A model generated the notes under the pieces. It did no database searches. It was not told the DNA's origin and saw only the letters and a list, made by a program, of their open reading frames with translations. DNA of 64,000 nt from an uncultured Aquimarina sp. (GTDB lineage Bacteria; Bacteroidota; Bacteroidia; Flavobacteriales; Flavobacteriaceae): contig CANNFM010000012.1 of the NCBI GenBank assembly GCA_947503835.1, positions 1 to 64,000 on the forward strand. Reading direction: 5' to 3'. Below are positions 1-9,315 of this stretch, one piece after another (position 1 is the stretch's first letter; the number at the start of each line of letters is the position of its first letter). The position numbers and the translations under genes were made by a program.

Positions 1-92
1 TACTCACAAAAAGTAGGGCTTAGATATCGATTTTATAATCAATCTTGTCCTTTTTAGAGGCTTGTGCAACGGTTACCGGTGTTGTATACTGT

Positions 93-335
93 TTATTTTT
101 TCTTTTCTAAATCAAGATAAAGCTGTTCAACCTTATCCCTTGCCCATTGTGTTTTTCTTAAAAACTTAAGACTAGACTTAATTGAAGGGTCATTTTTAAA
201 ACAATTGATATTAATTTTCATTGCTAATTTTTCCCAACCATAGTGTTCTACTAACAACTCTAGTATCGTTATCAATTTCACCCCGTGCATTGGGTTATTG
301 GGTTGTTCTTTTTGGTGACTATTTTCTTTATCCAT
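93..335 (-). CDS. VF530 (DUF2132) family small DNA-binding protein
   Basis: An 80-residue protein whose core reads NNPMHGVKLITILELL, then EHYGWEKL, then a run ending in SLKFLRKTQWARDKVEQLY. This is the signature of the VF530/DUF2132 family, small basic helical proteins thought to bind DNA. The family is usually 70-80 residues, so the gene looks complete. The N-terminus is a short polar tail. It stands alone; the next gene in the same direction starts about 1.3 kb upstream and ends 105 bp before this one begins. Role in the cell is unknown. Confidence 0.85.
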   Translation of the reverse strand: MDKENSHQKEQPNNPMHGVKLITILELLVEHYGWEKLAMKININCFKNDPSIKSSLKFLRKTQWARDKVEQLYLDLEKKK

Positions 336-440
336 TAATAAAATGATTAATCCTGTATAAATTGGCTACAACAATAGTATACTAGCAATAGTTATTCTCC
401 TATTTGCATTCTAAATCTTAGACCGATCAAACATCAACTT

Positions 441-1700
441 CTAAAAATACTGCCCAATTCCGAACACAAATCCATTGGTAGCATCTTCGGTAACACCATA
501 GCCGTAGTCGATTCTAAAGATAGCATTAAATATCTTTTTATGCATAAAACGAAGGCCGGCACCGGGGTATATTCTAAAGTTTTGGGTGTCGCCAAAATCC
601 CCAAAGTCCCCACCTGGGTTACGCCAGCTACCTCCATCTACAAATACGTTGCTTTGCAGTACAAACCAATCTTTCTCGTAGAGTGTATGCCGATATTCTG
701 TATTTAACACAATCACTCCGGTTCCTCTATCAATAGTATTCCCCACACCACGAATATTAAGGTTGTTATCCACCGCAAAGGGTGCAAATGGAGAGTCGTC
801 GTTAGTGGCCAAGCCTAATCGTAATCTCGAGGCCCAATTCCCTTTCTTTCCGATTCTGTGGTAATAGAAAAAGTCATTCCACCCAATAATAAAGTCGGGT
901 AAAACGTCTTCGGTACTAATCACATATTGCAAGTTTAATGTACTCTTAAAGCCCGATACGTATTGAAAATCATAATCGAGATTATTATATTCATAGATCA
1001 GTTTATATAATAGCTTATTCACATCAAAATCCTGAGGGATATCTGCTGCAGTAGCCCCCGTTTTGTATTCGTAATCTTCATTAAAATAATTTACACCGGC
1101 TTCTATACGGTTCTGAAGATTAAATTGATACAGTCCTAAAATTTCGTACGACGTATTATTGTATTTATAGTCTGCCGTACCGTTATCCAAAAACACAGGT
1201 TCCTCTGTAGTAAGGTTACTATAATTAAGGGCTACACCCAGCTTTTTACTAAACAGATAGGGCGCTCTTAGATTTGCGCCATACGAACTATAAATATCGT
1301 TTTGATATATGCCACCTAAGGTTATGTTACGTCCCAATAAATTAAACTCATAAAGCCCTAATCGAAACGCAAACTCATCATCATTAGTCGTATAAATATT
1401 AGCCGATGGTATGATGGTAAAGTTCTCTTCGATCCCATAAACCACTTGATAGCCTTCGGCTTTTTTATGAACCTGGTAATAGGCATGTGCTACAGAAGGT
1501 AATCTTTTTAGTCTTTTTATATCCTGCTCGATCACCAAAGAATCTAAGACTGTTCCTTGTTTGATATTACTAAGTTTTAGCAAGGCCGAGGTTTTCGTTT
1601 TATGATTGCCCTGTACTACAATTTCAGAAATCATAGTATCCTGACTAAAACCCAAGTAGGTTCCTAAAAAAAGTAGTAAAAAAATAGGTTTAAGGTTCAT
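441..1700 (-). CDS. BamA/TamA-like outer membrane beta-barrel protein with one POTRA domain
   Basis: A 419-residue protein with a signal peptide (residues 1-19, ending GFSQ), one POTRA-like domain (about 22-95, beginning ISEIVVQGNHKTKTSALL) and a C-terminal barrel of alternating polar/aromatic strands ending in Phe (GIGQYF). This matches the Omp85 surface-antigen superfamily, which inserts or exports proteins at the outer membrane. At this size, with one POTRA, it is not the essential BamA and is better seen as an accessory member. Its start overlaps the 3' end of the upstream GH113-like gene by 11 bp (1690-1700), so the two are probably translated from one message. What it handles is unknown; the pairing suggests a link with the lipoprotein. 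Confidence 0.8.
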   Translation of the reverse strand: MNLKPIFLLLFLGTYLGFSQDTMISEIVVQGNHKTKTSALLKLSNIKQGTVLDSLVIEQDIKRLKRLPSVAHAYYQVHKKAEGYQVVYGIEENFTIIPSANIYTTNDDEFAFRLGLYEFNLLGRNITLGGIYQNDIYSSYGANLRAPYLFSKKLGVALNYSNLTTEEPVFLDNGTADYKYNNTSYEILGLYQFNLQNRIEAGVNYFNEDYEYKTGATAADIPQDFDVNKLLYKLIYEYNNLDYDFQYVSGFKSTLNLQYVISTEDVLPDFIIGWNDFFYYHRIGKKGNWASRLRLGLATNDDSPFAPFAVDNNLNIRGVGNTIDRGTGVIVLNTEYRHTLYEKDWFVLQSNVFVDGGSWRNPGGDFGDFGDTQNFRIYPGAGLRFMHKKIFNAIFRIDYGYGVTEDATNGFVFGIGQYF

Positions 1701-2700
1701 TGGTGTGTGTTGAGTAAAATTCTTTTATTAATTTTTCTGAGGGTTTATTCTGTATAGTAAACCTATTATTATCTTTTCCTCCTACTTCGTCATGATTATG
1801 AAACCATTTCCAAAGAAAACCGCCAGCAAACCAGGGCTCTTGCCAAAATTCATGATATAAAGCGGTCAATGCGTTCTCTTGTGCTTTTAGATCAACATTA
1901 CCATGAGCTCTACCAGAATCCCAGGGCTCTTTTCCTGTATAATGAACACTGCGATACCCATACTCGGTAAACAACACAGGTTTCTTTACTTTGTTATGCA
2001 GAGCAATAATATCGCCCTTATGCTTTTGCCAACCTTGTTGTAATTCTTCTATAGTTGGGGTCTGGCTTTCTGATACTGGAAAATAAGCATCAATTCCTAT
2101 ATAATCCAGTTGGTCCCAAAACGGTGCTTTGTCAAACTGATCCCAATTTTCGGCATAGGTCAGCTTTCCTTTATATACAGATCTAATGTTCTGAATTAGC
2201 TTACTCCAATATTTCGGCCTCATCTGTACGAAAGTATGCAACTCGGTACCAATACAAAAAATGGGCACTTTCATCTCTTTTGCTAATTGGGCGTACAGCA
2301 TTATAAATTCTTCATACGATTTTTCTAAAACCGTCCAATCCTCTTCAGAATTCATATTTATATTTCCTGTAAACTCTCCTTGCCAAACCCAAATCTGAGG
2401 TTTCAGCATTACCTCTATGCCTCTGGCATTTAGCAATTCGATGGTTCGTTTGGCTCCGTCTCTTCGTTCTCCCCACCATTGTCTTTCGATATTAAAAACT
2501 ACCTTGGGAGCTTCAAGGTTTCTTACAAATCCAAAAGGCATTACTGCAGCCCAATTGGCATTCACTTCTATTACAGGATCTATGGTCTTTGCTGTAATTT
2601 CTTTAGGAGAACCTACAAAACTTACCCCATTAATCTTAGGTTGTTGCCCCGAACAGTTGAAAAAAATGGTACTTATACACAGTAGAAAAACCTTTTTCAT
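1690..2700 (-). CDS. GH113-like glycoside hydrolase lipoprotein (beta-mannanase fold)
   Basis: A 336-residue lipoprotein: hydrophobic leader with lipobox FFNC (lipidated Cys16), then a TIM barrel. The barrel shows GTELHTFV with a candidate acid Glu153, LDYIGIDAYFPV, and VLFTEYGYRSV with a candidate nucleophile Glu246. These motifs are typical of GH113 (clan GH-A), whose characterised members are beta-1,4-mannanases. Length fits a single catalytic domain. Both catalytic glutamates are present, so activity is expected, but the substrate is inferred from family only. It overlaps the barrel gene downstream by 11 bp and follows another barrel gene 33 bp upstream, suggesting an envelope operon. Confidence 0.8.
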   Translation of the reverse strand: MKKVFLLCISTIFFNCSGQQPKINGVSFVGSPKEITAKTIDPVIEVNANWAAVMPFGFVRNLEAPKVVFNIERQWWGERRDGAKRTIELLNARGIEVMLKPQIWVWQGEFTGNINMNSEEDWTVLEKSYEEFIMLYAQLAKEMKVPIFCIGTELHTFVQMRPKYWSKLIQNIRSVYKGKLTYAENWDQFDKAPFWDQLDYIGIDAYFPVSESQTPTIEELQQGWQKHKGDIIALHNKVKKPVLFTEYGYRSVHYTGKEPWDSGRAHGNVDLKAQENALTALYHEFWQEPWFAGGFLWKWFHNHDEVGGKDNNRFTIQNKPSEKLIKEFYSTHTNEP

Positions 2701-2732
2701 TTTATTTTTTTACTGCTGAAAATACAATTTTA

Positions 2733-3614
2733 TTAGAATACCGCTCTTAATCCTATATTAAATGTTTCTCCTAATCCCGTATTATCACCATCTACAAAGT
2801 TGGTGTATAAGGCTTCTATATTTAACTTTTGGGTAAGCTGATATTTTGCCCCTCCTCCTAATGCCGTAAAGCTCTGATCAAAATCATTTCCTAAGTCAAT
2901 TAACTCTGAATGTTGAGCCAAAGCTAAAACCGTGAATTTAGAACTTGGAAAATAACTAAAGAATACGCCGGGAGTTAGCCTAAGACTATTATTAGCAAAA
3001 CTATCTTCTTCTTCGCCAAAATTTAATTCTGAATTGAGTTCCCCAAAGATTTGAAATTTATTACCAGTAAACGTATGATCGTAAAAGAATCTGTTTTGCC
3101 AGGTATATCCGTTTTGATCCAGGAAAACACCATTTTCAGATTCGTTATCCACTAATGGAATGAAAAAAGAACTTTGTATAGAGAAATTATTTACACTCTT
3201 AAGAGGTACAAACTTTACCGAAGGGGCAAACGATGTAAACCCAGAACGAGCTGTACCACTTTCGCCATCAAATGAAAAGACATCTAAAGCATCTCTATCG
3301 GCCACCACATTAGATCTAAACTCTAAAATAACACCAAGGTTCCATCTCCTGTTATTACCAACTCCCGTATACCCTTCGATCGTAGAGGTAAAAAATGTTT
3401 GCCTGGGTTCTTCTCCGTCTGAAAAAGTACTTTCAGTTTGTGTGTATAGATTATTGAACCATTTGATATCATACTGTCCTTTGCCTATTAGTTTAGAGGG
3501 CGTTAATGTCTGGATTATCGAACCTTGATCTTGGTCTTGATCTTCTTCCTGCGAAAATCCTATCGCCAGAACAAAAAAGCTTAGTATGGCTAATGTTATT
3601 TTTTTTGTTTTCAT
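2733..3614 (-). CDS. Putative outer membrane beta-barrel protein
   Basis: A 293-residue protein with a clear signal peptide (MKTKKITLAILSFFVLAIGF, cut near SQ) and a repetitive alternation of short polar turns and aromatic-rich strands. It ends in GLRAVF, a terminal Phe as expected for a barrel recognised by the BAM machinery. A short acidic EDQDQDQG stretch follows the signal peptide. I do not recognise a named family; transporter-like barrels of the MetA-pathway type are possible. It lies 32 bp upstream of the GH113-like gene in the same orientation and is probably co-transcribed with it. Confidence 0.6.
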   Translation of the reverse strand: MKTKKITLAILSFFVLAIGFSQEEDQDQDQGSIIQTLTPSKLIGKGQYDIKWFNNLYTQTESTFSDGEEPRQTFFTSTIEGYTGVGNNRRWNLGVILEFRSNVVADRDALDVFSFDGESGTARSGFTSFAPSVKFVPLKSVNNFSIQSSFFIPLVDNESENGVFLDQNGYTWQNRFFYDHTFTGNKFQIFGELNSELNFGEEEDSFANNSLRLTPGVFFSYFPSSKFTVLALAQHSELIDLGNDFDQSFTALGGGAKYQLTQKLNIEALYTNFVDGDNTGLGETFNIGLRAVF

Positions 3615-3697
3615 GTTTGTGGTTTTTATTTACATAAGTAACTCCTTAAGTTTTCTTGTAAGAACACTCATGCAGTATTAATTAATATTGAAAAAAA

Positions 3698-4408
3698 TTA
3701 TTTGATTTGATTTAGACTCCAGTCATACGTATAGTAAGATACTTTAGCATCTGAAGGTATTTTTTCTTTTCTGAAGGTATTCACAAAGTCTACTTCTGAA
3801 CCATTATGGGTGAAATCAACTTTATACCATTCAAAAATCTGAGACAATTGTACCTTCTTACCTTTAACTCTAATAAACTTTGGATTATTAAGTGCCTTTG
3901 TTGTCTGGCGTTGTAATTGACGCTCTAAACTCGAAGGTGTATATGCTGCCGATATTATCGGCGGGCATCCTAATCCCGCACATACTAACACAAAGTGAAA
4001 GCGAGCTTCTTTAGGGAAATTTTTACGCAGTATTTTATTTTCTAAATCATTTAGTGTCGTTACTTTGCCTCCTAAATTATAGGTGGTTTTATCAAAGAAC
4101 CCTTTAATATTTAAAGGTGATTTAATTGGATATTTATTGACAACTCCTTTAATCACGGCCAGGTTATATGCATTTATATAAAAAGCCTGAAAGGTCTTAG
4201 GTTTACTTTTTGAGACCCTTATCTTCGAAGCCATATCCAACAAGGTATTCAAAGACGATGGATCTTTCTTAATAGCACCATATTTTACTTTTCCGTTAGA
4301 AACATAGGTTTTAAAAAAAGCATCTGCCTGAGTAAAAAAGTCTGTTGTACTCTGAGAAAGACCTATTTGAGCTGTCAGTAGTATTAAGATGATTAGTCCC
4401 TTTTTCAT
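3698..4408 (-). CDS. DUF547 domain-containing secreted protein
   Basis: A 236-residue protein with a signal peptide (to about residue 18, GLSQ) and the DUF547 core. Core landmarks are FQAFYINAYNLAVIKGVV, the FFDKTTYNLGGKVTTLNDLE segment, and FHFVLVCAGLGCPP with two cysteines near an invariant histidine. The domain has an unsettled function; the conserved Cys/His set has led to suggestions of a hydrolase-like fold. Full length. It heads the minus-strand group at the left edge and diverges from the FAD oxidoreductase across a 308-bp gap. Confidence 0.85.
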   Translation of the reverse strand: MKKGLIILILLTAQIGLSQSTTDFFTQADAFFKTYVSNGKVKYGAIKKDPSSLNTLLDMASKIRVSKSKPKTFQAFYINAYNLAVIKGVVNKYPIKSPLNIKGFFDKTTYNLGGKVTTLNDLENKILRKNFPKEARFHFVLVCAGLGCPPIISAAYTPSSLERQLQRQTTKALNNPKFIRVKGKKVQLSQIFEWYKVDFTHNGSEVDFVNTFRKEKIPSDAKVSYYTYDWSLNQIK

Positions 4409-4716
4409 AATGTATCTTTTACTAGTTTCGATATAGAAACCGAATTACAATGTATTCTTTAAAATTGTTAAAATTTACCTCGGCAATGGGCATTCAGTCG
4501 AACCGTAAATCAGCAACTTACAAACTATTTTACATTTTATGCACTCAAATCAAAAAGAGCAAACTTGTTCGAAAAATACTCTTATCCTTACAGAAAACAA
4601 TAGTTTTTAGACTGATTCTAAATTAATTCAAGCACATAAGTTCTTATATTTATGTTCGACTTACTGACTGAAGTATTCACTTCTTTGTAAATAATCGACA
4701 ATCAACAATCATCTTT
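4409..4716. promoter_or_regulatory. Divergent intergenic region, no gene
   Basis: This 308-bp AT-rich gap separates two divergent genes, so it must hold promoters in both directions. I see no ORF with coding character and no perfect TTG-N20-TAnnTTTG match. The nearest -7-like run is TATATTTA around 4648. No strong hairpin or repeat was seen. Confidence 0.4.
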
Positions 4717-6018
4717 ATGGAACACATTGTAATTATCGGAAATGGAATCTCAGGGGTTACCGCTGCACGACATATCCGAAAAATGTCTGACAAAAAAATC
4801 ACTATTGTTTCTGCTGAAACTGATTATTTCTTTTCCCGTACAGCATTGATGTATGTGTATATGGGGCATATGAAATTTGAACATACACAACCTTATGAAA
4901 ACTGGTTTTGGGAAAAGAATAACATCAAACTCAAAACTGGCTTTGTATCTAAAGTAAATCATGAAGGTAGTGAATTGGTATTTGCCAATGGTGAAACCTT
5001 AGGGTATGATAAATTAATCATTGCTGTAGGTTCAAAACCTAATAAATTTGGATGGCCAGGTCAGGATTTAGACGGAGTGATGGGCATGTACCATAAACAA
5101 GATCTGGAAAACCTGGAAAAACACGCTCCCAATAATAAGGTATGTAAACGAGCTGTAATTGTTGGTGGAGGATTAATTGGTATAGAATTAGCAGAAATGC
5201 TAAATTCTCGTAATATACCCGTTACCTTTTTAGTACGAGAAGATAGTTTTTGGGATGCTGTTTTGCCAGCAGGAGAAAGTGGTATGATTAACAGACATAT
5301 CAAAAATCATCACATAGATCTTCGTTTAGGTGCTAATCTAAAAGAAATCATTGCTGATGATAATGGTAAAGTTAAAGCTGTTGTTGTTCAGGAAACAGGA
5401 GAAGTAATTGATTGTAATGTGGTAGGTTTAACACCAGGAGTATCACCCAATGTAGATTTCTTAAAAGATTCTGGTATTGAATTAGGGCGTGGTGTAAAAG
5501 TAAATCGATTTCTCGAAACCAACATACCTAACATATATGCCATAGGAGATTGTGCAGAACAGCATGAAGCTATAGGATTGCGCAGACCTATTGAAGCGGT
5601 ATGGTATACAGGTCGTATGATGGGAGAAACAGTGGCACAAACCATCTGCGGAAACAAAATAGAGTATAAACCCGGACACTGGTTTAATAGTGCAAAATTT
5701 TTAGATATCGAATACCAAACCTACGGTTGGGTGTTTGGTCAACCCAAAGAATATGAGCAACAATTTCATTGGATACACGAAGACGACACGAAGTGCATCA
5801 CTGTATCCTATCACAAAGAAACCCAAGAGTTTTTAGGGATCAACACCTTCGGAATTAGAATGCGTCATGAAGTTTTTGATCGATGGTTAACCGAAAAAAA
5901 AGATGTTAATTATGTGATGCAACATTTATCTGAAGCCAATTTTGATCCAGAATTCTATTCGGTGTATGAGTCCGATATTCTTGCCGCTTACAAAAAATCA
6001 CAACTTCAAACCGCTTAA
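4717..6018 (+). CDS. FAD-dependent NAD(P)H oxidoreductase (rubredoxin-reductase-like)
   Basis: A 433-residue flavoprotein with an N-terminal FAD Rossmann motif (IIGNGISGVTAARHI, from residue 5). A second dinucleotide motif for NAD(P)H (VVGGGLIGIELAEML) lies near residue 149, and the FAD-closing motif NIYAIGDCAEQ near 271. No CxxxxC redox disulfide is visible at the first Rossmann fold, so it belongs with the rubredoxin/ferredoxin reductase type rather than glutathione reductase. The 140-residue C-terminal extension is soluble. The next gene encodes a membrane Fe-S protein 68 bp downstream; the two probably form an electron-transfer pair, which is inference. Confidence 0.8.
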   Translation: MEHIVIIGNGISGVTAARHIRKMSDKKITIVSAETDYFFSRTALMYVYMGHMKFEHTQPYENWFWEKNNIKLKTGFVSKVNHEGSELVFANGETLGYDKLIIAVGSKPNKFGWPGQDLDGVMGMYHKQDLENLEKHAPNNKVCKRAVIVGGGLIGIELAEMLNSRNIPVTFLVREDSFWDAVLPAGESGMINRHIKNHHIDLRLGANLKEIIADDNGKVKAVVVQETGEVIDCNVVGLTPGVSPNVDFLKDSGIELGRGVKVNRFLETNIPNIYAIGDCAEQHEAIGLRRPIEAVWYTGRMMGETVAQTICGNKIEYKPGHWFNSAKFLDIEYQTYGWVFGQPKEYEQQFHWIHEDDTKCITVSYHKETQEFLGINTFGIRMRHEVFDRWLTEKKDVNYVMQHLSEANFDPEFYSVYESDILAAYKKSQLQTA

Positions 6019-6033
6019 AACTAAAATGATAAA

Positions 6034-6063
6034 GACCTCACAGATCTCGAAGGCCTGTGAGGC
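6034..6063. repeat. Palindromic intergenic element (REP-like hairpin)
   Basis: AGACCTCACAG (6033-6043) pairs with CTGTGAGGCCT (6055-6065) with one mismatch around a 11-base loop. Elements with this CCTCACAG...CTGTGAGG core recur between genes in flavobacterial genomes, from memory. It sits between two co-directional genes and contains the upstream in-frame ATG at 6057. No T-tract follows, so it is not a simple terminator; it may tune expression of the second gene. Confidence 0.5.
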
Positions 6064-6086
6064 CTAATCCAAAAATATCTAAAACA

Positions 6087-7685
6087 ATGAGTAATAAATT
6101 AGATCATAGTATGTCTCTTGCTAATCCCGAGGCCAATGGGATTTCGACAAAGCAAAAAGTAGCATTGGCAATCGGTTTAGTTGGGCTTTTTATTTTAGCC
6201 CTGGCCTTATTGAATACCAACCTCCCAAATCAAGGAACATTTTTAACGGTGTCTTTGGGGTTAATTACGGTGGGCATTATTCTATTTGCAAATGATGCTT
6301 ATCTTACAAAATTAGAAGGAATCAAAAATGATCAAGTTTGGTTTAAATCTATATCCTCTCGTGGGGTATTAGGATGGCTTACCGGAGTGGGACTAACAAC
6401 ATTCTATATAGTCCTGTATTTTTATGCTGATCTATTGGGCTTGGGAACCAATGGTGAAGCAAATACAGGATTAGTAGCATTATTTGATCCTTTAAGCAAA
6501 CTATTAAGTGGAAATCCCGCTAGCCAATGGTTTGTTTACGGAACGTTATATACCATTGCCATTATCGCTTTTGGTTATAAGTTTATCCTAAAATACAGAC
6601 ACAATAGATATCAGCAGATTCGTACGGTTTCTGTAATGTTCTTTCAATTAGGGTTTGCTTTTCTTATCCCCGAATTTATGGCTAGATTAAATTCTGATAC
6701 CTTTAAACTTCCGTATTACGATTTAAAAAATGTTTGGCCGCTTAATTACTATAACTTCGAACAATACAGAATTGATGAGTTTATTAATGCCGGTAATATT
6801 GGTTTAGGATTATTAATTTTCGGAATAGCTTCAATTTTTATTATTACTCCGATTCTTACTTACAAATATGGAAAAAGATGGTATTGCTCGTGGGTTTGTG
6901 GTTGCGGTGGGTTAGCCGAAACTGCTGGGGATTCATTTAGGCAACTATCTAGCAAAAAATTGAGCGCCTGGAAACTTGAACGCTGGTTGATTCACACTGT
7001 ACTCGTTTTTGCCGTAGTAATGACCACGGCTGTAGTGTATACCTATCTAGGGTATGACCCTAATAAGTATTGGCTTACCAAAGATGTATTTTTAATGAGT
7101 GTGGCTGGATTTCTTACCTTCATTTTTGCCGGAGTAATGATCTTTAAAAGAAAAGAATTAGGTAAAGATGCCAGATATGGTGCCGTTGGATATTTTGTAG
7201 TAATCGCCTTATTAATAGGTATTCATGTTTTTGGAGATGGTGGTAAGATCTTCTTTCTAAAAGCCGAAACATTAAGATCTTCATATGGATTTGCCATTGG
7301 TTCTATCTTTTCTGGAGTGATTGGCACGGGTTTTTATCCTATCCTGGGAAATAGAGCTTGGTGTAGATTTGGTTGCCCGATGGCAGCAATCCTAGGATTT
7401 CAACAACGATTATTCTCTAAATTTAGAATCACCACTAATGGTGGGCAATGTATTTCTTGTGGTAACTGTTCTACCTATTGTGAAATGGGGATTGATGTAC
7501 GCGCCTATGCTCAGAAAGGTGAAAACATAGTACGATCAAGCTGTGTAGGTTGTGGTATTTGTTCTGCTGTTTGTCCTAGAGGTGTTTTGAAATTAGAAAA
7601 TGATACATTAGAAGGTAGAATAAGCTCTAACGAAATTTTGCTAGGTAATGATGTAGATTTAATGGATTACGTAAATAAAAAATAA
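6087..7685 (+). CDS. Polytopic 4Fe-4S membrane protein (CcoG/NapH/YccM-like)
   Basis: About 532 residues with at least eight hydrophobic segments. Cysteine clusters are CSWVCGCGG (near 270), WCRFGCPMAAILG (near 428), and two ferredoxin-type motifs, CISCGNCSTYC and CVGCGICSAVCPRG (about 462-510). This is the layout of membrane Fe-S electron carriers related to CcoG and NapH. I chose the ATG at 6087 (MSNKLDHS) over the in-frame one at 6057, because the latter lies inside a palindrome. It follows the FAD oxidoreductase, which could feed it electrons from NAD(P)H. The final acceptor is unknown. Confidence 0.78.
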   Translation: MSNKLDHSMSLANPEANGISTKQKVALAIGLVGLFILALALLNTNLPNQGTFLTVSLGLITVGIILFANDAYLTKLEGIKNDQVWFKSISSRGVLGWLTGVGLTTFYIVLYFYADLLGLGTNGEANTGLVALFDPLSKLLSGNPASQWFVYGTLYTIAIIAFGYKFILKYRHNRYQQIRTVSVMFFQLGFAFLIPEFMARLNSDTFKLPYYDLKNVWPLNYYNFEQYRIDEFINAGNIGLGLLIFGIASIFIITPILTYKYGKRWYCSWVCGCGGLAETAGDSFRQLSSKKLSAWKLERWLIHTVLVFAVVMTTAVVYTYLGYDPNKYWLTKDVFLMSVAGFLTFIFAGVMIFKRKELGKDARYGAVGYFVVIALLIGIHVFGDGGKIFFLKAETLRSSYGFAIGSIFSGVIGTGFYPILGNRAWCRFGCPMAAILGFQQRLFSKFRITTNGGQCISCGNCSTYCEMGIDVRAYAQKGENIVRSSCVGCGICSAVCPRGVLKLENDTLEGRISSNEILLGNDVDLMDYVNKK

Positions 7686-7715
7686 CCCTTAAACATTTGA
7701 ATACTATAACGTAAC

Positions 7716-7752
7716 AAAATGCCATATCTATTCTATAGGTGTGGCATTTTTT
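7716..7752. terminator. Bidirectional terminator between convergent genes
   Basis: AAAATGCCA pairs with TGGCATTTTTT around an 18-base loop. The T-run on one strand and the A-run on the other suit termination of both the Fe-S gene and the histidine kinase gene. Confidence 0.75.
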
Positions 7753-7757
7753 AGTTT

Positions 7758-9023
7758 TTAGCAAGCTTGTTGATTAACAGGAAAATACATGCAAATGGTA
7801 GTCCCTTGATTATATTGACTCTGTATCTCGAATATACCGTTTTGTTTTTCGACCAATTTTTTAGAGATGCTTAATCCATAGCCACTGCCTTTTTCATTAT
7901 CGGTACCTACTGTACTTTCATTTTTATCATTAACAAAAAGCATATTTAACCTTTTCTCACATATCCCTATACCATTGTCTACAATATCAATTCTGATCTG
8001 ATCACCTACTTTTTCTGATTGTACGATAATTTCAGAACCGGGATGAGAGAATTTGATAGCATTTGCAATTAAATTCCTCATTACAGTTTCCATCATCATG
8101 GGATTTATAATAAGTTCTAAATGATCAGGAATGTTATTAATCAATGTAATTTCTTTTTTCTTTCTCTTCACTTCAGAAAAATCAAAAACACGCTTGATTG
8201 TAGCACTTAGATATGTTTTTTCTAATGAAATCTCATATTTATGCTGGTACGTATTTCCCCACTGTAGTAGATCTTCTAATAATTGATTTCCTTTATCTGC
8301 AGATTCAATCAATAGGGATTTTATTTCTTCTTTTTCAGATTCGTCTTCCACTTCATTTATCATTTCCACTAATGACTTAAGCTGAAAAAAGGGGGTTCGC
8401 AGATCATGACCAATAATTCTAAAAAGCTGATCCTTTGCAAGATTCATTTTTTTAAGTTCTTCATTTTGATCTTTTATAAGACTATTAGCTTCCTTTACTT
8501 TTTGAGCTAATTTCACAAAGGCGCTTTGACCTGTATACGACATTATACCCGAACCGCATACAATCATACCATGATAAATAAACTTATCGATGGCATAACT
8601 ATTACCAACCGTAAAATAACAACATACAACTAAAAACAAGTTAAAAATCAATACATTCTTTACCTCTTTATAATGAACCAACATTAATAACGATAAAATC
8701 ATTTCTGCTTGTAAAAAATTAGGTTCAAATCTAAAATTGGGATCATATGCTCCAATAATAAATGTCGTTCCGACTGCTCCTACTATAGCGTATATTGCTA
8801 CTGGGAATAAGCTTGATTTCTGTATAAGCGAAAATCTATACAACAATAATCCTATTGCTATAATGGCTAGAGCACATATATCTCTGATAAAGTAGCTACT
8901 GAAGCCTCCTTCTAAGAACTCATTAATACTATGAATAAATGTGCCTGGGGCTATAATAAAAATGATAGGACTAAGTACACTATCGAACTTAAAAAAAGGA
9001 TATTTTTTTCTCATACAAAACAT
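7758..9023 (-). CDS. Membrane sensor histidine kinase (orphan)
   Basis: A 421-residue protein. Residues 15-165 form about five or six transmembrane helices, followed by a short coiled coil (168-197). The dimerisation/H-box is FRIIGHDLRTPFFQLKSL with phospho-acceptor His206. The ATPase domain has the N-box (MRNLIANAIKFSHPGSEI), G1 (DNGIGI) and G2 (KGSGYGLSI). All catalytic boxes are intact. No extracellular sensor domain is present, so the signal is probably sensed in or near the membrane. No response regulator gene is adjacent. Two start codons are possible, at 9023 and 9014. Confidence 0.85.
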   Translation of the reverse strand: MFCMRKKYPFFKFDSVLSPIIFIIAPGTFIHSINEFLEGGFSSYFIRDICALAIIAIGLLLYRFSLIQKSSLFPVAIYAIVGAVGTTFIIGAYDPNFRFEPNFLQAEMILSLLMLVHYKEVKNVLIFNLFLVVCCYFTVGNSYAIDKFIYHGMIVCGSGIMSYTGQSAFVKLAQKVKEANSLIKDQNEELKKMNLAKDQLFRIIGHDLRTPFFQLKSLVEMINEVEDESEKEEIKSLLIESADKGNQLLEDLLQWGNTYQHKYEISLEKTYLSATIKRVFDFSEVKRKKKEITLINNIPDHLELIINPMMMETVMRNLIANAIKFSHPGSEIIVQSEKVGDQIRIDIVDNGIGICEKRLNMLFVNDKNESTVGTDNEKGSGYGLSISKKLVEKQNGIFEIQSQYNQGTTICMYFPVNQQAC

Positions 9024-9315
9024 AATTATAACGGTTACAAGCCCATTATATCAATCCATCACTAAATAAGTGATGTTAAACCCCAAAAAACATGTGGCAA
9101 TTTAACATAAAAATCAAGAAAAAGAAAGAAAGAACTTACTTTTTTAAATTTAAAAACACCTTTATTTCTTATTAAATGCTTTTTATGTCGTTGAAATACA
9201 CATGTATTCAATCAGAAATAACTCATCATGAATTTAAATTATATCCGAAAAGTCTATTTTTGTGTTAGTAATTATTTCTATTTTCGTCTAAGACACTTTA
9301 TACAAATTCATTGCT
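9024..9315. promoter_or_regulatory. Divergent gap between kinase and MORN-type gene
   Basis: A non-coding stretch of 292 bp. A small hairpin ATCACT-aaata-AGTGAT lies at 9058-9074, in the kinase leader. For the plus-strand operon, TATTTTTG at 9255-9262 matches the TAnnTTTG -7 element, but no TTG is found at the expected -33 distance. Confidence 0.35.

Noticed and set aside
1..57. Open plus-strand frame ending at TAG 55-57 (tail GLRYRFYNQSCPF)
   Set aside because: Could be the C-terminus of a barrel protein beginning outside the window, but 18 codons are too few to support a feature.
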